Source: Acorus gramineus (taxonomy: Eukaryota > Streptophyta > Magnoliopsida > Acorales > Acoraceae). From it: a stretch of DNA of 64,000 nt. Of the stretch, positions 51,901 through 62,734 are shown piece by piece (within the stretch, counting starts at the first letter, position 1; every line of letters starts with the position of its first letter). The notes beneath the pieces are model-generated. The model was not told where the DNA came from, did not search any database, and saw only the letters and a program-made list of their open reading frames with translations. Made by a program: the position numbers and the translations under genes. Where the stretch lies: assembly GCA_030737835.1 (NCBI GenBank), contig CM060849.1:18580579-18644578 (forward strand). The letters run 5' to 3'.

Positions 51901-51982
51901 AGAAGGAGAGCCCCTCGGAGAAATCATGGTTTGTAATGATGTTGGCCCAGAGACTACCATGTGCAACTCCGCTCTCGCTCGC
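45907..51982 (-). CDS. GH10 endo-1,4-beta-xylanase with three CBM22 modules (downstream copy), 5' exon unresolved
   Basis: It would cut the xylan backbone in the wall; plant relatives are AtXYN1/RXF12-type proteins. Minus-strand exons are 51621-51982, 51376-51535, 49971-50323, 48920-49097, 47123-47659 and 45907-47019, all GT-AG and phase-compatible, encoding 900 residues. CBM22 modules start at NIITNHDFSEGLSFWH, CIIRNPRFEDALNHWSGRGC and NILFGVNIVENSNL. The GH10 exon holds the acid/base Glu in DVNNEMLHG and the nucleophile Glu in WFTELDVS, so it should be active. The first exon listed opens in phase 0 right after an in-frame stop lying in the intron, so at least one upstream coding exon must exist; see the candidate at 53472-53518. 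No frame damage was seen. The downstream neighbour is 6 kb away; the upstream paralogue lies 2.1 kb away on the same strand. Confidence 0.88.
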
Positions 51983-51984
51983 CT

Positions 51985-54132
51985 GTCATAGTTAGCAATA
52001 GTTAGCAAATTTTTAGAATGGATTCAGAAACTTCATCTACCATGGTTAAAGATAGATTTTGACAATGAATCTAAAAGAGAATACAAGAAGGAAAACAAAT
52101 ATGCACTGATAAGATGTCATTAAAATGATCTATATAAATATCTCAGTTGAAATATAATATTCTAAAAACAGATTTTCCATGTGTCACAAGCTCCCTTTAA
52201 TGATTACAAAATGTGTACAAGAACAGATCACAGTATGCTGATCCAGAATCATGCTGACATCTCATTAAGTACAAAGTTTCATCAGATTCTTCCATTTCCA
52301 TCATATTCTTTAACCCGTACTTGTGAAATGTCCCAAGCAAACATAAAAAAAATCCAAAGTTAAGTGCTAAGTTTCAACAAATAAGAAGCTTTTGAGCATA
52401 ACCCATTCAATGAATGGATCTATTTACACAAAATCCAGATAATCTGCCTATACATAGAATTCAGAGGGAATTTTCATAAGCTTCCTTTGATAAGTTTATT
52501 GTGTCTAGTCAAAAGTCCAGCACATCAGTTATTATTTAGGCCTTCACACTCATCTAGAATTCTACAGAAAGACATTTAGAAGCTTGGCATGTCACACTTT
52601 GATGAATTTGTCAGTAACCCGGGACCAACTTAAACACTATCAATAGGCGTTTGAAGAAAATGCAGTTAAACGAAACCATTTTTTGGCAATTGAAGAGTTG
52701 TATATCACTCTCATTTTCTATAATTCTACGTGGTAAGAAGTCCATGTCATATTGTCATAAGTTGAAGAATATAAGAAACAGTGATATAAACTTGGAAGAT
52801 TTTGCACTAAAGAGATAGGGGGAACTTGGGAGTATAGATAACTGTATTTTGTGTACACGCGCACTTGCATGACCAATGTAGATAACGAAATTTGGTACTC
52901 ATCAGCATTGCACATTTCAGACATGGAAACTTATTTTTGTTTCTGGGTTAGTGCATTTCAGACTGAGAAGTAGAAGATGCGGTACAGAAAATAAAACCAG
53001 GATATGGCAAGTAATAACCCTGAACTTTTGCACATGACATGAAAGAGTGTAATCAAAGACCGTACAGCCAAATCTTCTAAGATCGTTATACTAGGGTTAT
53101 TTTGTGTATGGGAGATGACCCACATGCCCATTACTGCAGGAAAATGCTGGACAAAGATTTTTTTCCACCATATAACCAGTCACAGAAGTGGAAGGATCTT
53201 CTATGATGCAAAACCAATGCATTCTACTTTAGTATTCATTTACATTATCCTATGCTTCAACAAAGATAGCTTTGGGGAATTAACAGAGAAGTTGAGTGTT
53301 TTCCTGACTCTCAAACAAAGCTTTTGAAAGTCAATTTCCATTATACAATCCCTTCCATGCCTTCCATAGTAATTCGATGATGCTTTGAAATAACTTATTT
53401 CAGATTCAAAAAACCAAACCACATGCGTCAGACCCTTTTCTTATACATTCTCTATAGAACATATGCATCACCTATGTTTCTTTGACATGATTTGAGCTGC
53501 TCCCCTATTTGATGACATCCAAAATTATATAGAAAAACGAAATATTTCCAAACAATACACAGCATATCATGATTAGTGGCCCAAACATTTTATAAGGGTC
53601 ACTCACAATTTCTCTAACAAACAAGAATTAGAACAATTAAGGCTTCAGAACACCAAAGTAATACATTTCCAAGACGACACAAAAAAGAGAGAGAGAGACC
53701 ATCAACCATCACAGATGATAGGAATGGAAGTTGCTACCATCACATAAAGGGGTTCCTCTGTTATATTTTACATCTCCACTGCCCCTGATCGTGCAGTAGA
53801 GAAATCCATTGCCACAACATTAAAGCGAGAAGATGGTCTACAATTTTCCATCTTTTCTATTGAAAATATCAGTCTAATTTTAATATCTTATGGTAAGCTG
53901 AAGAACCCAGAACACCAAGAAAAAAAACATTTTTTTTATCCTTTTTCATGAACATTACAATAATAAAAAAAACAACCCTTCCTGAAATTCACTCAATCAC
54001 AGACTTCATCAACAAATGCTGTTTACATATTATCACTCTTTTATTTGATTTTTCAATAAACCAGATAGCATATTAATATAATAAAAGAATGCATCCCCCC
54101 TTTTATTCTGTCGGAATTTAACCGAATCAAAT
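51985..54132. other. Interval between the tandem xylanase genes
   Basis: It must contain the promoter and first exon(s) of the downstream copy. Candidate minus-strand ATG starts are at 53518, 53853 and 52924, none joining cleanly by a phase-0 donor. A GA run lies near 53689-53699. No other gene. Confidence 0.5.
53472..53518 (-). CDS. Candidate first exon of the downstream xylanase gene
   Basis: Reads MSSNRGAAQIMSKKHR, then AG and GTGATG as a possible donor. SSNRGA also occurs in the first exon of the upstream copy (MANPESSNRGAGNSE). The donor leaves phase 2, but the next known exon opens in phase 0, so an extra small exon or another donor is needed. A chance match is possible. Confidence 0.3.
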
Positions 54133-57100
54133 CTATAGGTTTATTGTCACAACTAATGGAGACTCACCCTTGTCAATTACGAATGTTTGGGAGGTTTTCT
54201 TTGAGAACGTCATGATGTCCACAGTGTATGTGCCATGGAATCCTCTGAATCTGAACTCCCCCTGTTCGTCAATGTGTCCATGTGCATGTGATAACCATTC
54301 TTGTTTAAGAGAAAGATACCTCTTACCAGCTTCATTAACAGTCCCTTCAGCATCAACAAGATATGCATTATCCCTGCTCATAAAAAGTTCCCAAAATCCC
54401 CACAGCATGATCCCCTCCACCGCTGGATGCGCATAGGCTTCCCGAAGCATGACCTCCAAATCATTAGCTCTAACATACTCATTTAGAGCAGAAACATCTA
54501 ACTCAGTAAACCATATAGGAAGACCCAGTATCGCCAACTTGTCCAGCGCAGAACACACAATAGGCCCAACCGGATTATCAATATGTCCTTGTATTCCAAT
54601 TCCTCCCACTGGTGCACCTTGTTCTTGCAGATCAAGAATTTGTTCTATGTATCTCTCAGGAGAAGCCCTAGTATCAGATCCATCCTCCACATGATAATCA
54701 TTCACAAAAAGTGTGGGAGAAGGATCCAGTTGATGGGCTGTCTTAAACATGTATGCTCTAATGTCTTTCCCTAGTCTGTCTTGATAGAAAGAACCATGGA
54801 GCATCTCGTTGTTCACATCATAATGTTTGAATTGATCTTTATACCTTGAAAGAAGACCGGTCAGACGATTTTGAACGGCTGTCATCAGGCCATTTTTGTC
54901 CAGAGATTGGATCCATGATTGGACAGTAGATTGAACTTCCCAGAAAATACAGTGACCCCGAGCCTCGATGCCATTTTTCTTACATAGGTCCAAGAGATCA
55001 TCTGCATCAGTATAGTTAAATTTTCCTTGTTGTGACTCAGTCCAGTACCACTTCAACTCATTACCAAACACGGCCCAATTAAAATTTTTCACAAAGAAAT
55101 CCACAAAATCTTCATTGTCAATGTTTGTGCGACTGATACAAGAACCAAATGGGAAACTGTTCTTTGTTTGCTTGACCCTCACAAATGTACCAAATAGATC
55201 ATTATCATCAGATCCTGAGAACTTGAGGACAACATCCCGCTTCCGAACCTGTGAACAAATTATAATCAATTGCTTTTAAGTGAAAGAGAAACTTAGGACT
55301 CTAGGATGGGTGTATTGAGGAATCCAAAGTAATGTTATGGTATTGCCTAGATAATTGATTCCATAATATTTCATTTATAATGTCTTAGGTTAATCTAAAT
55401 AATTGGAATACCTTATCTGTCTGTTTCTTTAGATGCCTAAATCTTGCTTGTCTGTCGACAGGAAATATCTGAAGTCCGGCAACCATCAAGTCAACACCTG
55501 AAGAAGGACCTTGAACATAAACCATAACTTTAGATGGCTGCTTCTCAATTCTAAATGCGCCCCCAATTTCATGCCACCTGTCATCATTAGCTTCAACTTG
55601 GCCCCCATTGACCCACTGGCTATCCACACCAAGTGCTATATTTATACTTTGGGGACCAACCGCGGAACCTACACGAACCCAAGCACATACTTGGTAGGTC
55701 AAATTTAACTTCAATTTATCCGTGATCATCTGAGCTGGGCCCATCCAAGTCTGTGTGCGATTAGTAACCAAAATATAGCTTCCGTTAAGAGGTTCATGCG
55801 GTCCAAGAGAATCTCTTGCCATTGATGGAAGTAAATGAGGTGATCCAGTGCCAACGTTCAGGTTACAAGGACCAAGAGGAAACCACCCATTCAGCCCATC
55901 AGCAAGATTGCTATTCTCAATTATATTTACTCCAAAAAGAACATTCTACAAAATAAAATAAAAAATAAAAAAGACGAGCTTTAGACCAATTGGATGAACG
56001 CCTGACTGAATTCTAACTCACAACTAACATATAATTTTAATGATTTTAGATAGAGAGGAACTGTCTGACAATCTAAAACATATGTAACGGTGGGTTGTGA
56101 AAAGTTAAATTTACATAAAAGAATAGAATCTCAAGATCAATGTGTTCTGTTACATTTGTGACTTCTACAGTATCAAGCAGAAAACATGAAGCAAACTCTA
56201 AAACAGAAAGTATATACATGGCACCAGCAATTCTTGTTTCAGGGAAAAAAATTACCGCATGATTTCCTCATGTGAGATATAAAGATACAGACTTGAGGAT
56301 GAAGAGAACATTAGCAGCAGTTGTGCAAGGAATCTTAGGATGTGTGCTTAAAGAGTTTATATTTATCATCACAAACAAAAAAAAATATCTACTCGAACTT
56401 GCATGCGAATGTTAAACAATGATTCAACTAAGACAGATATCTACAAACAATTGATACGAAGTCTGTATCTACTAGATATCTACAAACAATGTGATGATAA
56501 AAATATTTATCATCACAAACAAAAAAAAATATCTACTAGAACTTGCATGTGAATGTTAAACAATGATTCAACTAAGACAGATATTAACTGTTGATACAAA
56601 GCACAGTTGTGAACAAATAAGAAGAAAGAAAAGAGCTTAAATTTTCAATATTCAGAAAAGAGCTTTCAAGCAGATAGAATATCACACCCATTTTATCACT
56701 TTCTATATAGGAAAAGTGCAAGGGAACCAAGCATCCAGATAGCATAAGAGAGCAAGTCAAAGTCATCATTTTCTATGTATAAAAGCCATGAGAACTCGAG
56801 TCAACATGAGAGACTTGTAAAAGAAATCGTTGTTCCATCTGTCGACTTCTATGACAAACCTTGTAGTGAAATATCATAGTTACTTCAGAAAATTAATCAA
56901 ACTTGAATATCTGGGGCATGTATCTGAAAGGTGGTGAGATTTTCTTTTAATTGTGGCAGTGAGAAATTTAGTTAAACAGAGCTCACAGTTGATTTTTGGT
57001 GGAGGCCTGAACTCAAATTAGTTTAGCTCTTCTATTGAGACAATTTATGTTAGTCCTGTACCCTGCACTGCCAACCATCTCATGCTGTTGATCTACTTTA

Positions 57101-58646
57101 AATTTTTCTACAATAAAAGATTGGTGTGCAGAATCCCAATCTTACTAGAAAGTCATGATTTGTTTCTGTCTATAAATTTAGAAATATGTATTTTATTGGC
57201 ACTGACAATATAATGATTCCAAGTGAACACCTGGTAGGATATTTCTACCTAATATTTGGAAGAATTCAACAAAGGAATACCAATCAAATCTGTGGATTTT
57301 AAGTTCTTTATAATGCTATTGTATTGGATTTTATTTATGGAAAGAATAATCAACTTAGTTTCTCATGTGGTATAATCCCAAATTACACAATTACGACAAT
57401 CTTCAGAAGAGCTAAACTTTTAAAGAAAATTAGATTTATATGTAATAGAAAACAGGAATTTAAGGTTCAAGGTAAAAATCAGTGCCCAAATGTCCAATAA
57501 CCGGAAAATAGAAAACAACGCTCGCGATGAAGAAAGCAAACAAAGCAGTGTACCATTTGAACAATCCTAAATAATGCTAGAACCACATATACAAACAATA
57601 AATTCAAAGCAATCAAACAAAAAGACTAAGTCATATTGAGCTAACCTCAGTATTGGGTGGAGGTGATGGTGGAAGCTTCTCCGCATGCTTCACCACCAAG
57701 CTATTGACAAGAATATCGGTACCTGGAGGTGGCCCTTCTAAATAGATGACTAATCTAGAAAATTCAGCATTCAGTAGAAACTTGCCCTGCAGTGTGGCCC
57801 ATTCCTTATCTGTTGCCTGCAAACTTTTAAAACAAAAAGGCAACTCTAAGAAAGACCATCTACCCAAAAAATATAAAAGACTGACTCCCAGAGCTTGATG
57901 AAAGGCTAATTCATTAGTAATTACATGGGAGGGGGACGACTACAGCATGTACTTATATATGGTGACCATTAACCAATAAATATCAAATAGCATAGGTGGA
58001 AAAACTATAGTGAATAAGCATTGTTTAAGATGAACATTAAATATCATAACAGAAACTCACTTAGCAATGCCTATATATTGTTCCCGGAGGTTTGGAGCCT
58101 GAGCCCACAAAGTCGCCCGTACATCAGCACTGCTAGTGTTCCCGAATATCCGAACTACAGCGGCTACCTCATATGCAAGTTTCCTCTGCACATGTCCAGT
58201 GATTTCTTGCTGAATTCCATTCCAGTTCTGACTACGTTCTGTTGCAGAAGCAAAGAACTTCCCATTCAAAGGAAGCACTTTTCCATCAGCCATGGAATCA
58301 TGTAACACAATCTTACATCCTCTTCCAGACCAATTGTTTAGACCATCCTCGAACCGAGGGTTCAATATGATGTTTTCGTCTCCATCACCATCATTAAATC
58401 GACTTGCTTCCTATCAGAGGATTAATAAATAAGAACAGCCTTCATAACAATTTCAAAAATGACGAACAAGCAAATGATCGATCAATCACTATAAAATTAA
58501 AAGCTTTACTGATCATATTCATGTCTGATCAACTCAATCGATACCCACATTGTTTACATACAGTGATCACATTGATCCAAAGGAAGAGAAAACCCAATTA
58601 CCTCGGAATTGCCTGCACCACGGTTGCTGCTCTCTGGGTTAGCCAT
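54133..58646 (-). CDS. GH10 endo-1,4-beta-xylanase with two CBM22 modules (upstream copy)
   Basis: A xylan-cleaving wall enzyme of the AtXYN1/At4g08160 type. Minus-strand exons are 58602-58646, 58061-58410, 57646-57823, 55412-55945 and 54133-55248, all GT-AG with matching phases, giving 740 residues. Exon 1 reads MANPESSNRGAGNSE. CBM22 modules begin at NIILNPRFEDGLNNWSGRGC and NVLFGVNIIENSNLADG. GH10 fills about residues 385-700, with the acid/base at about Glu517 (DVNNEMLHG) and the nucleophile at about Glu618 (WFTELDVS). For exon 3 the acceptor ending AAAAG at 57824-57825 was chosen over the nearby TTTGCAG because only it keeps the frame; it gives a 178-bp exon, as in the tandem copy. No classical signal peptide is seen, as in Arabidopsis relatives. 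Arabidopsis AtXYN1 has a further N-terminal CBM22 that is absent here. Confidence 0.9.
56359..56584. repeat. 82-bp direct duplication with 144-bp period, in an intron of the upstream xylanase
   Basis: 56359-56440 and 56503-56584 are direct copies with about two differences, separated by 62 bases. They lie in the intron between the 57646-57823 and 55412-55945 exons and do not touch its splice sites. Confidence 0.8.
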
Positions 58647-59123
58647 GGATTGCCTGGTTTCCTGTCCAATCAAGTTCAATCAGAGATTGTTGAGCCAAAA
58701 ATTCCAACTGGGTTTTCTCGTTTTAACCCAAACAAACACAACAAAAACAAAAGAGACCATTAACAAGCACGGACTCTGTTGGTGTCGATGAAAGAGAAAG
58801 GGAAAACAATCTGGAAGACCCACAGTGAAAAAAAATGTTTTTTTTTTTGGTCAACAGAAAGCAATCAATGCGGGAACTGGGAATTGCAGGAGTAGAACCT
58901 GTCGGTCTGGTGATTGCCGGGTCTTGGGTACTCCACCTCTGAAGCACAATGCCCAGAGCCGTTTCATATATATATGGATCAGTCCTCCGGTCTCTGCTTC
59001 GAGTGCCCGTTAAGGAAAACAGCGGGACCACTGGACCAACTTCGGATTGCAAGGCAACCAATTGAAGAACAGAAGGAGAGAAAGAGTGAGGGGTTTCTCT
59101 ATTGGGATCTGTCTATCTGTTGA
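58647..59123 (-). promoter_or_regulatory. Promoter and leader of the upstream xylanase gene
   Basis: A TATATATA candidate lies at 58967-58974. An acceptor-like TTGGACAG ends 15 bases before the ATG, at about 58662, so a leader intron is possible. The segment is richer in GC than the flanking intergenic DNA. Confidence 0.4.
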
Positions 59124-60834
59124 AGCTACAGAACGAGATTATCTGACGACGTCATCGAAACCTCAACCCTGTCGAACTCAAGAGAGGATCGTTTCGCAAG
59201 GATACCAAACTTGACATGCACCGAAAGCCTAAAAAGTTATTCTATCTTTAGCTTGATAAGAGTCCGTATCCTGTCAGAACTAAATATCATCAATGCTTAC
59301 GATCATTAGATTATGTGATTTAATTAGTTGATAATTACAGTTCAATATTTTGATGGTATCTATTATTTTAAGCTTTCAAAATAATAAAATCATATATTAT
59401 GTAATACCTTATAATAAACACTTTGCATCCACAATGAAGTTTTTTTTCATATAGTATAGAGATTTTTAATGATAATGAATGAAATATGTTAAACATAGAA
59501 AAACAATCGTAAAAATATGAAAGTCACATTCCAATTCTTATGGACATTAACTATCAAATTTAAGCCCAGCAAAAAAAAAAAAAAAAAAACCTATCAAATT
59601 TACTAAAATAATAATTACTATAAATTATAAATTTTGAAGAAACTGACTTTTGAACAAATCTCTTGAATCCACAGGAAAAATCAGAACCAGGAGATATGTT
59701 TATTAATTTAACAGGTTCACCGTACAAAAAATAGTGATACTAATTACGAAAATGACATTATTTTTATATGAAATTTACTAATCAATAGTAAAGATAGATT
59801 TTTATTGTACTTATTGGAGTATGTTAAAATTAAATAAATAATCTAACAAAATTCTAAAAACTCAAAGTTCATCTACCAATAATAAAAGTTGATTATCATA
59901 ACTTTTTCTGTTGAAATTTACCAAAAAAATAATAAATTTATAAATGACAAAAAGTTCAATAACCTATTTTTAAACACCGAATTGAATTTTTAAAATCGAA
60001 CGGTCACAACAGATCTCACTCAAACTATTCCTACTTCCTACAACCTGTCCAACATCAAAACTTGACATGCACTGAAAGTATGGAAAGCTATGGCAGTCTT
60101 CTGCTTCCAAATCTTATTATCTTTTCTTAAGCAAAAGTTTAACTTAAGCAAAAGTTTAACTTTTGATGATAAAGAAATAATATTTGGTAGGTGAGGGAAG
60201 TGGTTGCTTGAAGACTACCTCACAACAAATGCTTAAGTGACCTTTAGCATTTCCCAACCATTTATTGGATCCAATGAAATTTTTTACCATCAGTGGGTTC
60301 ATATTTGAAAAGAAAAAAAAAATCAAAATCAATTGAGAGGTTCAAAACCATTGTTCATTTTACAAGCATGTAAAAGAACAAAAATAAAAAAGCAGTTTAT
60401 ATAATGTGTAGAACCTAAAATAATGCAGCCTTAACATTTTTTATAGTGGTGGGTATACAATTATTTCTCTCATGATGTAAAACTCAAATTTTAAAAAAAA
60501 AGTCAATAAACTCCATCTATTTTACAAATCTATCTATCTAGCTATCTGGACACTATGATAGTGCAAGCACTTTCACAGTGTGAATTTTTTTAAAAAAAAA
60601 ATCTTTTTTTCAAAGAAAAAATTCTTCATCCATTTTTTACTTTTTATAACAGAATATATTTCAATAGCTAGATATTTGTTAATAAAAGATGTCCAATGAG
60701 AATTGCATACACGCACAGGCTTGAACATATCATTTTCTTTTAAGTAAAGTATATACAAATCTGATTCACCAAAAAAAAAAAAAAAACTGCAATGCACAAT
60801 ACTTTATTTTAACACACATTGTGCACACATGCCT
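59124..60834. other. Intergenic, no gene recognised
   Basis: AT-rich, with an A run at about 59572-59590 and a short duplicated 'cttaagcaaaagtttaact' near 60127-60162. Nothing else supportable. Confidence 0.5.
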
Positions 60835-61240
60835 CTGTTTGGAACGGGAATAGGATTTATTCTTGGGTATACATTTATCCAAGCATAAGTGAATATAAAT
60901 AAAAATAAAGTGATTTTGTGTTTGGTTGTGTTTTGAATTATTCTCCTCGGTAAAAGCATGAATAAATGTTTTGTTGTTTGGATAAAATATGAATAAAGTA
61001 TGGATAAGAATTTATAAAAGGTGAAAAAATAATGATAGTTGATTTGACAAGTGATTTATAAGAGGTGATGATAGTTGATTTGACAGTGAACTCACATATT
61101 CTTTGAGTGGAATAACCTATGATAACTTTAATTCCAGGGGTTGATTGGAATCCATATACCACTTTATACTAGTTTATTCTTACATACTTTATCAGGGGTT
61201 ATCTGGGGTTTCCAAACACCCTTTATCCCTTATCCGATGT
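60835..61240 (+). mobile_element. MITE copy, best preserved of its family
   Basis: The ends carry TCTGTTTGGAACGGG and GGGTTTCCAAACACC, imperfect inverses. Interior words are shared with 16085-16560, 42905-43290 and, inverted, 61290-61735. A 'gatagttgatttgaca' word is tandemly repeated inside. Confidence 0.65.
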
Positions 61241-61289
61241 TATCCAGGGTTATTAGGTGACTTATTCCCAAAACAAAACAGGGGGGCTA

Positions 61290-61735
61290 GTGCATGCTTG
61301 GATAGGGTATTAAGACTAGTTTAACATGGAATAGCTCAGTATAAGCCCATTTTAGGCGTTTGGTTTAACGGAATAACCCAGTATCTGGAACCCGAAATAG
61401 CTTAAAATAGATGAGTATTTGGATTCCACATCCCCTCATGGAATTAGTCTATTCCAACAACATTTATATTTTTTTTTATTTAAAATCATCTGTATCACCC
61501 CCTTATACTTTAAGGAGACCACATGTCAAATTAACATTTTACACTTTATTCACATTTCATTCTTCATCAATCAAACACTCCAACATTTATTATTACATTT
61601 CTTAACAAAAATAACAAAAAACATAACCAAACATAAAATCACTCATTCCATTGAGAAAGTCAATAATTCCTAAAATAGGTACAAACCCTAGAATAACGTA
61701 TGCCTCTATCCAAATGGGACATTTAATAAGGTTGC
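61290..61735 (-). mobile_element. MITE copy in inverted orientation
   Basis: Its reverse complement reads 'gagtgattttatgtttggtt' and 'gaatgaaatgtgaataaagt', matching the copy at 60835. Ends show GCTTGGATAGGG and CCAAATGGGACA type motifs. The two copies form a tail-to-tail pair about 50 bases apart. Confidence 0.6.
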
Positions 61736-62058
61736 AATTTTTTTAAAAAAATTTATCAAAATCTGATCTCATTTAACAAACACTATATAACCCAAGTATC
61801 ATTTGATCAATGGTGTCATTCTTAAGATGGCATAAAACCAAACAATCCTAGCATCACCCGTATTCTTTGATATAATAACCTTACAAAAAATTGAAAAAAA
61901 TAAAGTAACAATAAAAACGACAACAGTAAAAAACAGCAATAAGACACACTATTTTGATATATCTGTACAACATTAGTAATTGGCCCAGATGGTTGATGTG
62001 GAAGCAAAAGGAACATTTAACACTTGTATCAGATCTAGCGGCTGCGATACCCGAAGAA

Positions 62059-62734
62059 CTATAGGGATTCTATGGATTTCTGAGCACATTTTCTTAACCT
62101 CCTACACAAACCGGAATTTGAAGTTAATTTTTGAAACAGAACCCCCTGCTATTGAGAAATCAAACTTCAAAGCATGCCACTAACCTATTGTATGCCTTAA
62201 TATCATGTTGAAGCATTCGAGCAGCTTCAGGATTGGCGGGGCTTGCCGGATTTGGATCAGTGAGAAGGGACTGAAACATATTGTGAAATCTGTCATTAGA
62301 GAAATGTCATATTGTGAAAATTGTCATTAGAAAAATGTCATTTTGCTCTTCCACTGCATTCTTTTAAATGTGTGCTTGTAATATGTCTTTACAGAAAGGA
62401 TGAACGTTGATCTCACAATTTTCGATCCCTGAATGAGTTTTGATAATGTGATCATCCACTCAGATTCATTTATTTTTAGAATTAAATTGCATGTCCTTGA
62501 TGAGAATGGATTTCAAAAACCAAGATTTTTGGTGTGCATGTGAGTTTGAAAAGGTAGAATCGGTTTGTACCTGAGTTGTTTGAATATTTTTGAAAAATGA
62601 ATTTCATCCTTTTAAGTGTGCTATGAAGAAGATACAAAAAATTACCTGGATAGATGTCAAAATAGTGCAAACATTGTGGCAGGGGGACCAGGCATCTTGA
62701 ATTATGTCCATGCAAAGAGTGCCATCGTTATAAA
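62059..62734 (-). CDS. RAD6-like ubiquitin-conjugating enzyme E2, C-terminal exons only
   Basis: An E2 carries ubiquitin on a Cys and passes it on with an E3 partner. Minus-strand exons are 62646-62734, 62185-62270 and 62059-62101, GT-AG, phases consistent. They read [18 protein letters not shown] (first base of the Val codon from the previous exon), [20 protein letters not shown], and end [13 protein letters not shown] with a stop. The active-site Cys is in DGTLCMDI, at the position of DGSICLDI in RAD6/UBC1-3. Plant UBC1-3 read [20 protein letters not shown] and end VVEQSW, so this is a diverged relative with a basic tail and no acidic tail. The exons with the HPN motif and N-terminus were not found between 62735 and 64000; they may lie beyond the window behind a long intron, or the locus may be truncated. 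Confidence 0.75.

Noticed and set aside
57812-57818. TTTGCAG as the acceptor for exon 3 of the upstream xylanase
   Set aside because: It breaks the reading frame; the acceptor seven bases earlier keeps it and gives the same 178-bp exon as the tandem copy.
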